Notes: generated by a model from the sequence alone, not told the origin. 64,000 nt of DNA from Salifodinibacter halophilus (GCA_012999515.1 JABEEB010000001.1:1984001-2048000), one strand, 5' to 3'. Numbered from the stretch's first letter, positions 26,990 through 35,429 are shown. A program made the numbers and translations.

Positions 26990-27927
26990 ACGGAGCGCAG
27001 CTCGACATCAGTTCTTTCTGGCACTGGCTGGGCCAGCGCTTCATCGTTGATTTCCACATCGGTGCTGGATTCACCGCAGCCGTCGACTACATGACGGCGC
27101 ACTTCGCAGCGTTTTTCGATGGCGTAGCTGCGATCATCGAGTTCATTGCCGGGAATCTAATCGCGTTTCTCAATTTCCTGCCGGCGGCTGTCATCTTCGC
27201 GGTGGTGATATTGATCGCGCTATGGCGCAGTGGCTGGAAGCTTGCCCTGGCCGTGTTTATCGGACTCTATCTGCTCATGAGTATGGGCTTCTGGGGCTAC
27301 TCGATGGACACGCTGGGGCTGGTGATCGGGGCCACCGTCGTAGCGCTGATTGTCGGCCTGCCGCTCGGCGTGGCCATGGCGAAGTCTGAGTGGACAAATA
27401 CTGTCGTCCGGCCGATACTCGATTTCATGCAGACCTTGCCGCCATTCGTCTACCTGATTCCGGCGGTTATCTTCTTCGGTACCGGTCGCATTCCGGGCAC
27501 CATCGCGACGTTCATCTTCTGTATGCCACCTGCGGTGCGGATGATGAATCTCGGTATTCGCCATGTGCCCACAGAGAACGTCGAAGCCGGCCGAGCCTTT
27601 GGTTGCAACCCGCTTCAGCTATTGTTCCGAGTGGAGTTGCCGCTGGCGATGCCGTCCATCATGGCCGGCATTAACCAGACGATCATGCTGGCACTGTCGA
27701 TGGTGGTCATCGCATCGTTGATCGGTGCTGGCGGTTTGGGTAATCCAGTGGTGACTGGCCTGCAGCAACTGCGACTCGGTATCGGATTCGAAGGCGGTCT
27801 CGGTGTTGTGATCCTCGCCATATTGCTGGATCGTGTAACCCAGAGTTTTGCCGAGCGTAGCTCGCGGGCTGGCGGCTTAGCCGCACGGTTTCTGCGAGTG
27901 TTTTCGCGTCGGGATGCGCAAGTATAG
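26986..27927 (+). CDS. proW: glycine betaine/proline ABC transporter, permease
   Basis: A 313-residue permease with a long polar N-terminus and about seven membrane helices. The EAA loop reads MMNLGIRHVPTENVEAGRAFGCNPLQLLFRVELPLAMPSIMAG-like (seen around residues 184-226). Helices begin near residue 58. The start is an ATG overlapping the proV stop (ATGA), so the two are coupled. Confidence 0.94.
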   Translation: MNGAQLDISSFWHWLGQRFIVDFHIGAGFTAAVDYMTAHFAAFFDGVAAIIEFIAGNLIAFLNFLPAAVIFAVVILIALWRSGWKLALAVFIGLYLLMSMGFWGYSMDTLGLVIGATVVALIVGLPLGVAMAKSEWTNTVVRPILDFMQTLPPFVYLIPAVIFFGTGRIPGTIATFIFCMPPAVRMMNLGIRHVPTENVEAGRAFGCNPLQLLFRVELPLAMPSIMAGINQTIMLALSMVVIASLIGAGGLGNPVVTGLQQLRLGIGFEGGLGVVILAILLDRVTQSFAERSSRAGGLAARFLRVFSRRDAQV

Positions 27928-27961
27928 GCATTCCAAAGTCCATCTCAAAGGAGTGATGACA

Positions 27962-28873
27962 ATGAAAAGACGAGCCATACGTATTGCAGCAACGGCTGCC
28001 GCAGCCGGTGCCGTATCTTTCGCGGCTATCGGTAGCGCCCAGGCCAAGGACACGCAGAAAACCAGTGACGAGACGATCACCTTTGGCTGGACCGCATGGT
28101 CCGACGCCAAATTCGTTACCCATCTGGCCAAGAATTTGATCGAGGAACGCACCGATCACAAGGTCAAACTCAAAATGGCCGCGATCGGTGTGCAGTACAA
28201 AGGTGTAGCCGGCGGCGATCTGGACGGCATGCTCATGTCCTGGCTGCCGGACACACACGAGAACTATATTAAGAAACTCGGTGACCAAATTGTCGACCTC
28301 GGCCCCCTTTATGAGGGCGCCAAGCTCGGTTGGGTGGTTCCGGACTATGTTCCGAAATCGAAGTTGAGCTCCATCAAGGATCTACACAAGGAATCCGTGC
28401 AGGACAAACTTGGCGGCACCATCCAGGGTATCGATCCGGGTGCCGGGCTGATGCAGCTGTCTGAAAAGGCGATGAAGGCCTATAACCTGAACGACAATTA
28501 TCGTCTGAAGCAAGCTAGCGGTTCAGCCATGACGGCTGCCTTGAAGCGTGCTTCGAACCAGGAGGAATGGATTGTCGCCACAGGCTGGACGCCGCACTGG
28601 ATGTTCGGTAAGTGGAGTCTGCGCTTCCTGAAGGACCCGAAGGGCACGCTCGGCGCAGCCCAGCACATCAATGTGCAGGTTCGGAAAGGGTTTAAGGAAG
28701 ACTATCCGAAGGCCGCCAAGATGTTGTCTAACATGCACCTGAAGCTGGAAACGCTCCAGAAGTATATGTATAAGGCACGCGAAACCAGCGAAGAGAAGGC
28801 GATCGACGACTATATCGCCAACCACAAGGATAAGATTGATGGTTGGTTCAAGGGCGATAAGTCCTCGAGCTAG
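27962..28873 (+). CDS. proX: glycine betaine-binding periplasmic protein
   Basis: A 303-residue OpuAC-type binding protein with a clear signal peptide (MKRRAIRIAATAAAAG...SAQA, cleavage near 28). Aromatic residues that could box a quaternary amine are WTAWSD, SWLPDTHENY and GWTPHWMFGKW. AAAGGAG at 27947-27953 is 8 nt before ATG 27962, which makes it the better start than the ATG two codons upstream. The gene ends the operon and is followed by a strong terminator. Confidence 0.93.
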   Translation: MKRRAIRIAATAAAAGAVSFAAIGSAQAKDTQKTSDETITFGWTAWSDAKFVTHLAKNLIEERTDHKVKLKMAAIGVQYKGVAGGDLDGMLMSWLPDTHENYIKKLGDQIVDLGPLYEGAKLGWVVPDYVPKSKLSSIKDLHKESVQDKLGGTIQGIDPGAGLMQLSEKAMKAYNLNDNYRLKQASGSAMTAALKRASNQEEWIVATGWTPHWMFGKWSLRFLKDPKGTLGAAQHINVQVRKGFKEDYPKAAKMLSNMHLKLETLQKYMYKARETSEEKAIDDYIANHKDKIDGWFKGDKSSS

Positions 28874-28894
28874 GGTTATTTTGAATCCTAACCG

Positions 28895-28922
28895 AAAAGC
28901 CCGGCTTCGGCCGGGCTTTTTT
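28895..28922 (+). terminator. terminator of proVWX
   Basis: The stem AAGCCCGGC / GCCGGGCTT with a short loop is followed by six Ts ending at 28922. The 5' end of a group II intron (GTGCG) begins on the next base. Confidence 0.92.
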
Positions 28923-29108
28923 GTGCGCCGAGCATAGCGCGCAATGCCTTGACTGGCACTATTCCGGTCCGCGAGGTGGTGATTGGATGCACTTGGCGGT
29001 GCAAGTCTGCTATGGCACCGGCCAGGGAACGGTTAGCCGAATGGGAGGGGCCGCCGCAAGGCGGCTTCTGGCCGAAGCTGTAGCAAAGCACGCCAACCTG
29101 ATGGGGCC

Positions 29109-30037
29109 ATGGTCGAGCACGATAACCTGTGGTGGTCTTATGACAGACTGGCCAAGAACAACGGCTTGGCCCTGTGCGATAGTACCGGTCGCGCCCAATT
29201 CAAGGTACACCTCAAACAGCGCTGGCTACGGTCCGGCTCAGACTGTTGGCTGGAGGCTATATGCCCAGCCCGATCCGCCGGGTGGCCATTTCCAAGCCGC
29301 AAGGCGGAGTGCGCATACTCGGTATACTGATGCTGACGAATCGCTTGGTTCAGCAAGCGTTGCATCAAGTACCAAGCCCTCTGTACGAGCCGGGTTCTTC
29401 GAATGTGAGCTATGCTATGGCTTCTGATTGGGGAAAGCGCTCATTAGAGGTAGAAGCTGCCCGGCAGTATGCGGCAGGCGGCGCTGGGTGCTGGTACATG
29501 GACCTGGAAAAGCTCTTCGACCGTGTCGACCTCGACCTATTGATGAGCTAGCTGGCCAAGCAGGTGGGTGGCGCCCGAGTATTGCAGTTCATCCGACATT
29601 ATCTGAAAGCAGACAGGATGACAGGCGGGCAGTCCACCCCAACGCGCGAGGGTATGCCGCAGGGCGGTTCCTGGCCCTTGCTGTCGAACATTCTGCTGAT
29701 GGACCTGGGACCTGGGACCTGGGACCTGGGACCTGGGACCTGGGACCTGGGACCTGGACCTGGGACCTGGACCTGGACCTGGACCTGGCGAGCCAAGGCC
29801 ATCGTTTCTGCCGCTCTGCCGATGGCTGCAACGTGTATGTCAAAAGCGAGCGGGGAGTGGCTTTAGGCGAGCCTGCCCGGTTTCTGGGCAAGCACCGCCT
29901 CAAAGCTTATGGTCAACGTGAGCAAGAACGCAGTAGCGCGCCCCTGGCAACGCAAGTTCCTCGGGTGCAGCCAGACGTGGCACCAGAAATCACGCCTGCG
30001 CGTGGCACCCACTAGCCGGGAACGCTGCAAGATATAA
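29109..30037 (+). pseudogene. ltrA: group II intron reverse transcriptase/maturase, multiply broken
   Basis: Read in pieces, the translation follows an LtrA-type protein: DNLWWSYDRLAKNNGLALCD (N-terminus, from 29109), then VAISKPQGGVRILGI, YMDLEKLFDRVDLDLLM, GMPQGGSWPLLSNILL, FCRSADGCNVYV and VARPWQRKFLGCSQTWHQKSRLRVAP. Damage: a frameshift near 29260; an in-frame TAG at 29549; a frame change across the tandem repeat at 29701-29787; another frameshift near 29905. The catalytic box, normally YADD, reads SADG (29815-29826). The maturase C-terminus and any endonuclease domain are absent. Confidence 0.88.
29701..29787 (+). repeat. GGACCTG minisatellite inside the intron reverse transcriptase
   Basis: Thirteen head-to-tail units: eight GGACCTG heptamers, one GACCTG hexamer, one heptamer, then three hexamers. 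The repeat sits where the gene should encode the DELD-like segment after LLSNI, and the hexamers encode Asp-Leu repeats. It looks like slippage expansion of a GACCTGGACCTGG seed. Because most units are 7 nt, each added or lost heptamer changes the reading frame. Confidence 0.95.
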
Positions 30038-30292
30038 GGTACGTTAACAGGCGGCGCATCGGGTCTAGCGCGGGTGCATCCCGCGGCTGTACGACACATT
30101 GAGTGCCCTACGGGTCCGATAGCGTCAGAGGTTGAGAATGTGGCCGTCTTGCGTGAAATCGTTCCGGTTCGTTCGGGTCAAGTTCGAACGGACACGCCCG
30201 GGAGGGGTCGGCATAGGCCGGGCGGTTAGTTAGCCCGGCCTATGTATTATCCGACTATTAACTGTTAACCGCTTTGCGTCCGTGATCTAGCT
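30038..30292. other. unassigned 255-nt remnant with a long hairpin
   Basis: No gene is visible between the intron remnant and the TRAP operon end. A 12-bp inverted repeat (CATAGGCCGGGC 30213-30224 / GCCCGGCCTATG 30234-30245) lies 48 nt beyond the dctP-like stop. It could end the TRAP transcript, but it has no T-run on either strand. The rest may contain the unrecognised 3' part of the intron. Confidence 0.45.
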
Positions 30293-31261
30293 TCAGGAAC
30301 TGCCCTGGATTTTACGGATTAGTTCGCCGCCGTGTTCCGATTTAAAGGCTTCCCAGACCGGCTGAGCGGCTTTTTGGAAGGCCTCCTTGTTTACGTCACG
30401 GTTCACCTCCATACCGCGTTCTTTAAGGTCCGCGATCATTTCTTCTTCCCGATCCTTGGCGAGTTCCCGACCGTATTCGATCGCGTCCTTGGTCACTTCT
30501 TCAATGGCCATCTGCTGTTTCTCGGAAAGCTGATCGAACTTGTCGTTGTTCATAGCGATCACGAGCGGCGCATAGGCGTGCTGGGTCAGTGACAGATAGT
30601 CCTGGACCTCGTCGTAATGGAATGAGTACGTGATTGGGATCGGATGCTCCTGGGCGTCTACGACACCGGTCTCCAACGCGGTATAAAGCTCGGAGACGGG
30701 GATCGGCTGAGGGTTGGCGCCGATTTCGTTGAAGAATTTGATTAGAGGCTGGGCCTGATTGGTGCGGATGGCCAGGCCTTCCATATCTGCCGGTTTGTGG
30801 ATTGGTCTGCGAGTGTTCGTGACGTTGCGGAACCCGTTTTCCGGAAAGCCCAACGCCTTCATGCCGTGGTTTTCGAACTCAGCGAGGCTCTCCTGCCCGA
30901 CTTCGCCATCCAGCACCTGATAGGCGTCCGCGCGACTGGTGAACATGTAGGGTAGGAGAAGGGCGCCGAGGTCGGGCATCATGCCGGTGAAGTTGTTCAG
31001 GCCGGACATTACTATGTCGATGGTGCCGGAGCGAACCCCGGAAATCATCTGCTGGTCGCTGCCGAGCTGGCTGTTCGGAAAAATGTCGACGGTTATGTCG
31101 CCGGTCGTTCGTTCCTCCAGATTTTTGGCGAAGTATTCGGCAAGGTCCTGCTGTAGGTCTTCCTGGGAGCCGGCATGGGCAAACCTGAGATTGGCCGCGT
31201 GGCTGGACGCCGTGAAGCTCAGCAGAGCGACGGCTGCGGCTGCAATGAATCTCATTTTCAT
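30293..31261 (-). CDS. TRAP transporter solute-binding protein (DctP family)
   Basis: A 322-residue periplasmic binding protein. It has a signal peptide (MKMRFIAAAAVALLSFTASSHA), the family start LRFAHAGSQEDLQQDLAEYFAKNLEERT, and the conserved ligand-carboxylate Arg in AIRTNQAQPLIKFF. GVVDAQEHP, close to the DctP GxVDGxExP block, follows near 210. AAGGAG lies 7 nt before the ATG at 31261; an upstream in-frame Met is less likely. The neighbours suggest it captures a sugar acid such as gluconate, ketogluconate or idonate. Confidence 0.9.
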   Translation of the reverse strand: MKMRFIAAAAVALLSFTASSHAANLRFAHAGSQEDLQQDLAEYFAKNLEERTTGDITVDIFPNSQLGSDQQMISGVRSGTIDIVMSGLNNFTGMMPDLGALLLPYMFTSRADAYQVLDGEVGQESLAEFENHGMKALGFPENGFRNVTNTRRPIHKPADMEGLAIRTNQAQPLIKFFNEIGANPQPIPVSELYTALETGVVDAQEHPIPITYSFHYDEVQDYLSLTQHAYAPLVIAMNNDKFDQLSEKQQMAIEEVTKDAIEYGRELAKDREEEMIADLKERGMEVNRDVNKEAFQKAAQPVWEAFKSEHGGELIRKIQGSS

Positions 31262-31299
31262 AATGCTCTCCTTCTTCTTATTCCGCTTGAGAGTGGCTT

Positions 31300-32580
31300 T
31301 CACCCGACGATGAATGCCATCGGGATAGTGATGAGCTCGGGCACCGCAATGAACAGCCCGAGCAAGACGAGATAGATGCTGACAAAGGGTAGGGTGCCCT
31401 TCACGGTGTCCTGCAATCGTATTCGGCCGACACCGCAGACGACGTTAAGCACGGTTCCAACCGGTGGCGTGATTAGCCCGATAGAAGTGTTCATGACAAA
31501 CATCAACCCGAAATAGATTGGGTCAATTCCGGCCTCGCGCACGATGGGCAGAAAAAGCGGGATCAAGATCAGGATGCTGGGGCTCAAATCGATGACCATT
31601 CCCACTAGGAAGACCAGGACCATGATGGTCAGCATCAAGAGCTTCGGATCTTCGGTGAGCGGTCCGAGCAACGTTGCGAGCTGCTGGGGCAATTGGTTGA
31701 TCGTGATCATGTAGGCAGCCACGAGGGCAGCCCCGACGAGGAACATGATCATGCCGGTCGCGTGAGCGGATCGAAACAGGACCCGGTAGAACGCGCGCAG
31801 GGTAAGTTCGCGATAGACGAAGGTCGACACGCCAAGTGCATAGACCGCAGCGACCACCCCAGCTTCCGTTGGCGTAAAGATGCCAAAACGAATGCCAACG
31901 ATGATGATCAAAGGGAGTAGAAGCGCCCATATCCCGTCTTTGAGCGCATCGATGCGCTCGGCTCGCGACACCTTTGGTAGGGGGGCAATATCATTGTTGC
32001 GGCTCAAGAAGCCCCATAGGACGCAGAGCGCGGCCCCCATTATCAAACCGGGTGCGATGCCGGCGAGGAAGAGCTTTGTAATCGAGAGATTGCCGGCAAC
32101 ACCTACCAGAATAAGTGGCACGGAAGGCGGGATTACCGGCGCGATGATGCCGCTCGATGCCAGAAGGCCTGCGGAACGGTCGGCCGGGTAGCCGGCCTGA
32201 CGCATCATCGGAAACAGAATCGAAACCAGAGCTGCGGCGTCGGCCGCTGCCGAGCCGGACAGCCCGGCGAGTACGATGGCGGTTATGATCGCAACATACC
32301 CGACGCCACCGCGTCTATGGCCGGCCATGGCCATGGCCAGGCGAATGATTCGTTTGGACAAGCCGCCGACGGCCATCGTCTCGCCGGCGATCAGGAAAAA
32401 GGGGATGGCGAGCAGCGCGAAGCTGTCAATACCGTTGACGAGTGACTGGGCCAGGATGTCCGAACTAAATATCCCCATGTTTAGCATGAGAGCCAGAGAG
32501 GCCAGGAGCAATGCGAACGCGACCGGGATGCCGAGCGCGATGCCGACGAGAAGAACCGCGAGGAAGAGCGCGAGTGTCAT
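31300..32580 (-). CDS. TRAP transporter large permease (DctM family)
   Basis: A 426-residue membrane protein with about twelve helices. Family blocks seen are LAIPFFLIAGETMAVGGLSKRI, GLSGSAAADAAALVSILFPMM, SSGIIAPVIPPSVPLILVG and the C-terminal NTSIGLITPPVGTVLNVVCGVG. It moves the substrate with Na+ symport. Its start overlaps the small permease stop (ATGA); 38 nt separate its stop from the binding protein start. Confidence 0.94.
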   Translation of the reverse strand: MTLALFLAVLLVGIALGIPVAFALLLASLALMLNMGIFSSDILAQSLVNGIDSFALLAIPFFLIAGETMAVGGLSKRIIRLAMAMAGHRRGGVGYVAIITAIVLAGLSGSAAADAAALVSILFPMMRQAGYPADRSAGLLASSGIIAPVIPPSVPLILVGVAGNLSITKLFLAGIAPGLIMGAALCVLWGFLSRNNDIAPLPKVSRAERIDALKDGIWALLLPLIIIVGIRFGIFTPTEAGVVAAVYALGVSTFVYRELTLRAFYRVLFRSAHATGMIMFLVGAALVAAYMITINQLPQQLATLLGPLTEDPKLLMLTIMVLVFLVGMVIDLSPSILILIPLFLPIVREAGIDPIYFGLMFVMNTSIGLITPPVGTVLNVVCGVGRIRLQDTVKGTLPFVSIYLVLLGLFIAVPELITIPMAFIVG

Positions 32581-33074
32581 TGGTCACCCTCGAAGGCGAA
32601 GCCCGGTTCTTCGCGTGGAAACATGATTCGGTACAGGGCGATTAGGGCGATAAAGGTGCCACTGATCGTGCCCGCGAGATAGAGAAGTCCTACAGGCAAG
32701 CCACTGATCGGATAGTAATTCGTCCAGTTGGCGATCGTCTGCTGGTAGCTGCCCCAAGCCAGCATGGCGCTGGCCACCAGGATCACCAGGTGGACGAAGC
32801 GGCGCAGCCAGACTCGGCTCATCGGCGAGATCATATAGTCGATCAGGCCTAGTTCGAGATGTTCGCGCTGTTCTATGCAGATTATCGCCCCGAAAAGCGC
32901 GGCCCAAACGAAAAGGATGCGCGCAGCTTCAGCCGAGAGGGCAATGCCGCTGGCAAAGCCGTAGCGAAGGACGACATTGCCGAAGACCAGGGCGGTCATC
33001 GTGGCCATGGCGGCCACCATCGTGATGTCGATGATGATCCAGCCGCGAGCTAGACCTTTGCGTTCTTGTTCCAT
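32577..33074 (-). CDS. TRAP transporter small permease (DctQ family)
   Basis: A 165-residue protein with four membrane helices (about 12-34, 45-62, 88-110, 128-150) and the DctQ-type stretch RILFVWAALFGAIICIEQREHLELG. First gene of the TRAP operon; its promoter region contains the palindromic operator at 33219-33238. Confidence 0.9.
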   Translation of the reverse strand: MEQERKGLARGWIIIDITMVAAMATMTALVFGNVVLRYGFASGIALSAEAARILFVWAALFGAIICIEQREHLELGLIDYMISPMSRVWLRRFVHLVILVASAMLAWGSYQQTIANWTNYYPISGLPVGLLYLAGTISGTFIALIALYRIMFPREEPGFAFEGDQ

Positions 33075-33207
33075 GAGTCCTCCCGAGCGACCATTATCGG
33101 CTAGCGCCTATAGGCCAGCGACCCATCGAGATCGTCGTGATGCTTCGCGGCGATATCACCTGGCGCCAATCAGCCTGATGATGACCAGTACTCCTTATGC
33201 TCGCCGA

Positions 33208-33238
33208 TGTATAGTCCTGAACGTTACCGGTAACGTTC
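33208..33238 (-). promoter_or_regulatory. palindromic operator and -10 of the TRAP operon
   Basis: A perfect 20-bp palindrome, GAACGTTACCGGTAACGTTC (33219-33238), lies just upstream of a TATACA -10-like hexamer read on the minus strand (33213-33208). It would cover the -35 region and block transcription of dctQMP. The core GTTAC-CGGTAAC resembles sites of GntR/IdnR-type LacI-family repressors. A related site lies at 35372-35385, and a LacI-family gene ends the same island. Confidence 0.72.
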
Positions 33239-33356
33239 GCGCTGTTCAAATGAACGAGAATTTTGCATTCGCGGCCGGCCGGAGATCGGCTCGTGTCACG
33301 CGTCGCATCAAAGGCACCGCCGCCCGCTGTTTCAATCGTTAGCCGCCAGATTGCCA

Positions 33357-34388
33357 TCAGGCGAAGTTCAATTGGACTTTCATGGCCTGATTGCGGTTGC
33401 CCGCCAACTCGAAGGCCTCACACGCTTCGGCGAGCGGTTTGGTGTCGGTGATCAGGGGGGTTACGTCGATGAGGCCCTTCCGCATAAGATCAATGCCGGT
33501 GTGAAATTCCTCGTGGAAGCGGAAAGAGCCGCGAAGCTCAATCTCCTTGGCTGTGATCGTCATCATGGGCACGGGCATCTCACCACCTAGGCCGAGTTGA
33601 ACGAGTACGCCGCGCGGGCGGAGGCATGGCAGAGCCTGCGCCAGCACCGTCGTTGCGCCGGAACATTCGATGAGCGTGTCGATCGTGCCCTTGCCTGCTG
33701 CATAGGCTTCGAGGGCCTCAGGTTCTTCGGCCATGTTAATCGCCACATCAGCGCCAACGTGTTTAGCGAAGTCGAGGGCGTAGCCCGAGAGATCTGTCGC
33801 GATGATCTCGCCTGCGCCCGCCCGACGCGCCGCTAGAATCGCGAGTGCTCCGATTGGCCCGCAGCCTGTGACGAGAATCCGCTTGCCGAGAAGATCGCCG
33901 GCGCGACGGACGGCGTGCAGACCGACCGCGAGTGGTTCGGCCATCGCTGCCTCGCCTGGGGTGAGGTCGCCCGCCGGCGCACACTGCGCGGCACCCGTCA
34001 CTAGGCTCTGAGAAAATGCGCCCTGAATATGTGGAAACGGCATGGCGCTGCCGTAGAAGCGCATATTCTCGCAATGGTTCAGCAGGCCTCGCAGGCAATA
34101 CCCGCAGGCCCGGCAGGGCCGCGAGGGCGAAACCGCGATGAGATCGCCTTCGCGCAAGCCAGAGACGCCTGCGCCGAGTTTGTCCACGCGGCCCGAGACT
34201 TCGTGGCCTAGTACCATCGGTTCGCGAAGGTGCGCAGTCCCAAGACCGCCGTCATTATAATAGTGCAGGTCGCTGCCGCAGATGCCGCCAATGGCTGTGC
34301 GAACACGAACTTCGCCCGGACCGGGTTCGCCGGCCTCGCGCTTCTCAATACGCAAATCCTTTGCGGCGTGGATGACAATGGCGCTCAT
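33357..34388 (-). CDS. idnD: L-idonate 5-dehydrogenase-like zinc alcohol dehydrogenase
   Basis: A 343-residue medium-chain dehydrogenase. Catalytic zinc ligands are the Cys in GGICGSDLHYY (about 38) and the His-Glu in GHEVSG (about 61); structural zinc cysteines are in CRACGYCLRGLLNHC (about 92-106). The nucleotide motif is GCGPIGALA near 175. It would oxidise L-idonate to 5-keto-D-gluconate. The SDLHYYNDGG stretch is as in IdnD. ATG 34388 follows GAGGTA at good distance. It lies 10 nt after the hydroxyacid dehydrogenase gene on the same strand. Sorbitol or other polyol dehydrogenase activity is an alternative. Confidence 0.82.
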   Translation of the reverse strand: MSAIVIHAAKDLRIEKREAGEPGPGEVRVRTAIGGICGSDLHYYNDGGLGTAHLREPMVLGHEVSGRVDKLGAGVSGLREGDLIAVSPSRPCRACGYCLRGLLNHCENMRFYGSAMPFPHIQGAFSQSLVTGAAQCAPAGDLTPGEAAMAEPLAVGLHAVRRAGDLLGKRILVTGCGPIGALAILAARRAGAGEIIATDLSGYALDFAKHVGADVAINMAEEPEALEAYAAGKGTIDTLIECSGATTVLAQALPCLRPRGVLVQLGLGGEMPVPMMTITAKEIELRGSFRFHEEFHTGIDLMRKGLIDVTPLITDTKPLAEACEAFELAGNRNQAMKVQLNFA

Positions 34389-34398
34389 ATCGAATACC

Positions 34399-35343
34399 TC
34401 AAAGAGCCGGTGTGGGCAGATCGCGACCGGCAAAATGAGCCGTTAGATTATCGCGTAGAAGTTTCCCCATGGCCTTGCGCGTCTCGACGGTCGCAGAGGC
34501 TTGGTGCGGTTGCAGAAGAACATTGGGCAGGTCGAGAAAGCGTCGGTCCAGATTCGGCTCGCCCTCGAATACGTCGAGCGCTGCCGACCCAAGCTGTCCC
34601 GCGCGTATCGCCTCGATCAGCGCTTCCTCATCGATGTTGGAAGCCCGTGAGACGTTGACGATCATGCCGTCCGGTCCGACTGCCTCGATCACGTTGCGGT
34701 TGACGATATCTCGGGTCTTGGCCGACGCGGCGAGTGTGACGAAAAGAACGTCCGAGCGCCGCGCGAGCTCCACTGGATCAGCCACGAAGGTCCAGTCCGT
34801 CGCTTCGTCCTTTGCCGTGATGTCGCTATAGGCGATATCCATATCGAAGCCGGCGAGCCGGCGCCCCACTTCGAGGCCGATACGGCCCAAACCGAGAATG
34901 CCGGCGCGCGTCCCGTAAGCTCGGCGCTGCAAGGGGTAAAGGCCCTGCTCGGCCCAGGATCCGTTGCGCACCCAGCCGTCGCCGCCAACGATGCCGCGCG
35001 TCAGAGCAAGCATCATGCTCACACCAAAATCCGCCACATCTTTCGTGAGCACGTCCGGCGTATTCGTCACGCGGATGCCACGCTCGCGGCAGGCGTCGAT
35101 ATCGACGGCGTCATAGCCGACGCCGTAAACCGCGATAATTTCCAGCGCGGGCAAGGCCGCGATGAGATCGCGCGAGGCGCCCAGCTCACCGCGCGTTGCG
35201 ATGCCGCGGATCGAGGGCGCGTGATCGCGGATTAGCGCGTCTTGGTCCGCGGCCTCGAACAGGCGGTGCATGTTGAATTCCGCGTCCAGAGGCTCCTGAT
35301 CCCAGTCCGGATAGGGCCCCATCTGCAATACATCGATCGCCAA
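34399..35343 (-). CDS. D-isomer-specific 2-hydroxyacid dehydrogenase (ketogluconate reductase-like)
   Basis: A 314-residue NAD(P)-dependent enzyme. It has the Rossmann motif GILGLGRIGLEVGRRL near 148, the substrate Arg in VNVSRASNIDEEAL near 232, the Glu in DVFEGEPN near 260 and the catalytic His in LLQPHQASAT near 280. Related GhrB-type enzymes reduce 2-keto-D-gluconate or 2,5-diketo-gluconate. The start is TTG, preceded by AGGAG at 8 nt. Its first codon abuts the divergent promoter region of the SDR gene, so one control region serves both directions. Confidence 0.83.
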   Translation of the reverse strand: MAIDVLQMGPYPDWDQEPLDAEFNMHRLFEAADQDALIRDHAPSIRGIATRGELGASRDLIAALPALEIIAVYGVGYDAVDIDACRERGIRVTNTPDVLTKDVADFGVSMMLALTRGIVGGDGWVRNGSWAEQGLYPLQRRAYGTRAGILGLGRIGLEVGRRLAGFDMDIAYSDITAKDEATDWTFVADPVELARRSDVLFVTLAASAKTRDIVNRNVIEAVGPDGMIVNVSRASNIDEEALIEAIRAGQLGSAALDVFEGEPNLDRRFLDLPNVLLQPHQASATVETRKAMGKLLRDNLTAHFAGRDLPTPAL

Positions 35344-35364
35344 TGCTCTGCTCTCCTGAGGTGC

Positions 35365-35393
35365 TTGACTTTGTTATCGGTAACATACATTAT
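35365..35393 (+). promoter_or_regulatory. promoter with embedded operator for the gluconate arm
   Basis: TTGACT (35365-35370) and CATTAT (35388-35393) are exactly 17 nt apart. Between them sits TGTTATCGGTAACA (35372-35385), a palindrome with one mismatch pair. A repressor bound there would exclude RNA polymerase. The half-site GGTAAC is shared with the perfect palindrome before the TRAP operon. The divergent 2-hydroxyacid dehydrogenase gene starts only 22 nt away, so it may be controlled from the same site. Confidence 0.75.
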
Positions 35394-35429
35394 CAGGACT
35401 TCCAGACACAAGCAGGGCTTGGAGGCCAC

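Larger units (their letters stand above)
28923..30040 (+). mobile_element. degenerate group II intron inserted at the proX terminator
   Basis: The element opens with GTGCG, the conserved 5' end of bacterial group II introns, directly after the terminator T-tract. Bases 28923-29108 look like domain I RNA (GTGCGCCGAGCATAGCGCGC, then paired arms such as GCCGCCGCAAGGCGGC at about 29051-29066). From 29109 a reverse transcriptase/maturase frame follows, broken in several places. I could not find a domain V hairpin or a clean 3' end, so the end given here is only the end of recognisable protein homology. Placement just after a terminator hairpin is the habit of class C introns. The element should not be mobile. 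Confidence 0.78.

Noticed and set aside
29701-29787. The tandem array as a possible CRISPR
   Set aside because: Units are 6-7 nt, directly adjacent and without spacers; no cas genes are present.
29428-30015. A 195-codon continuous reading frame through the minisatellite as an intact gene
   Set aside because: Only its second part follows the reverse transcriptase; the first part is out of frame with the conserved RT blocks, so it is a chance join made by frameshifts.
30040-30130. Possible domain V hairpin of the group II intron
   Set aside because: I looked for the AGC...GTT-type 34-nt hairpin and found none that folds properly; the 3' end was therefore left undefined.
30213-30245. The 12-bp inverted repeat as a terminator of the TRAP operon
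   Set aside because: The stem is strong but there is no T-run on either side, so it is reported only as a hairpin.
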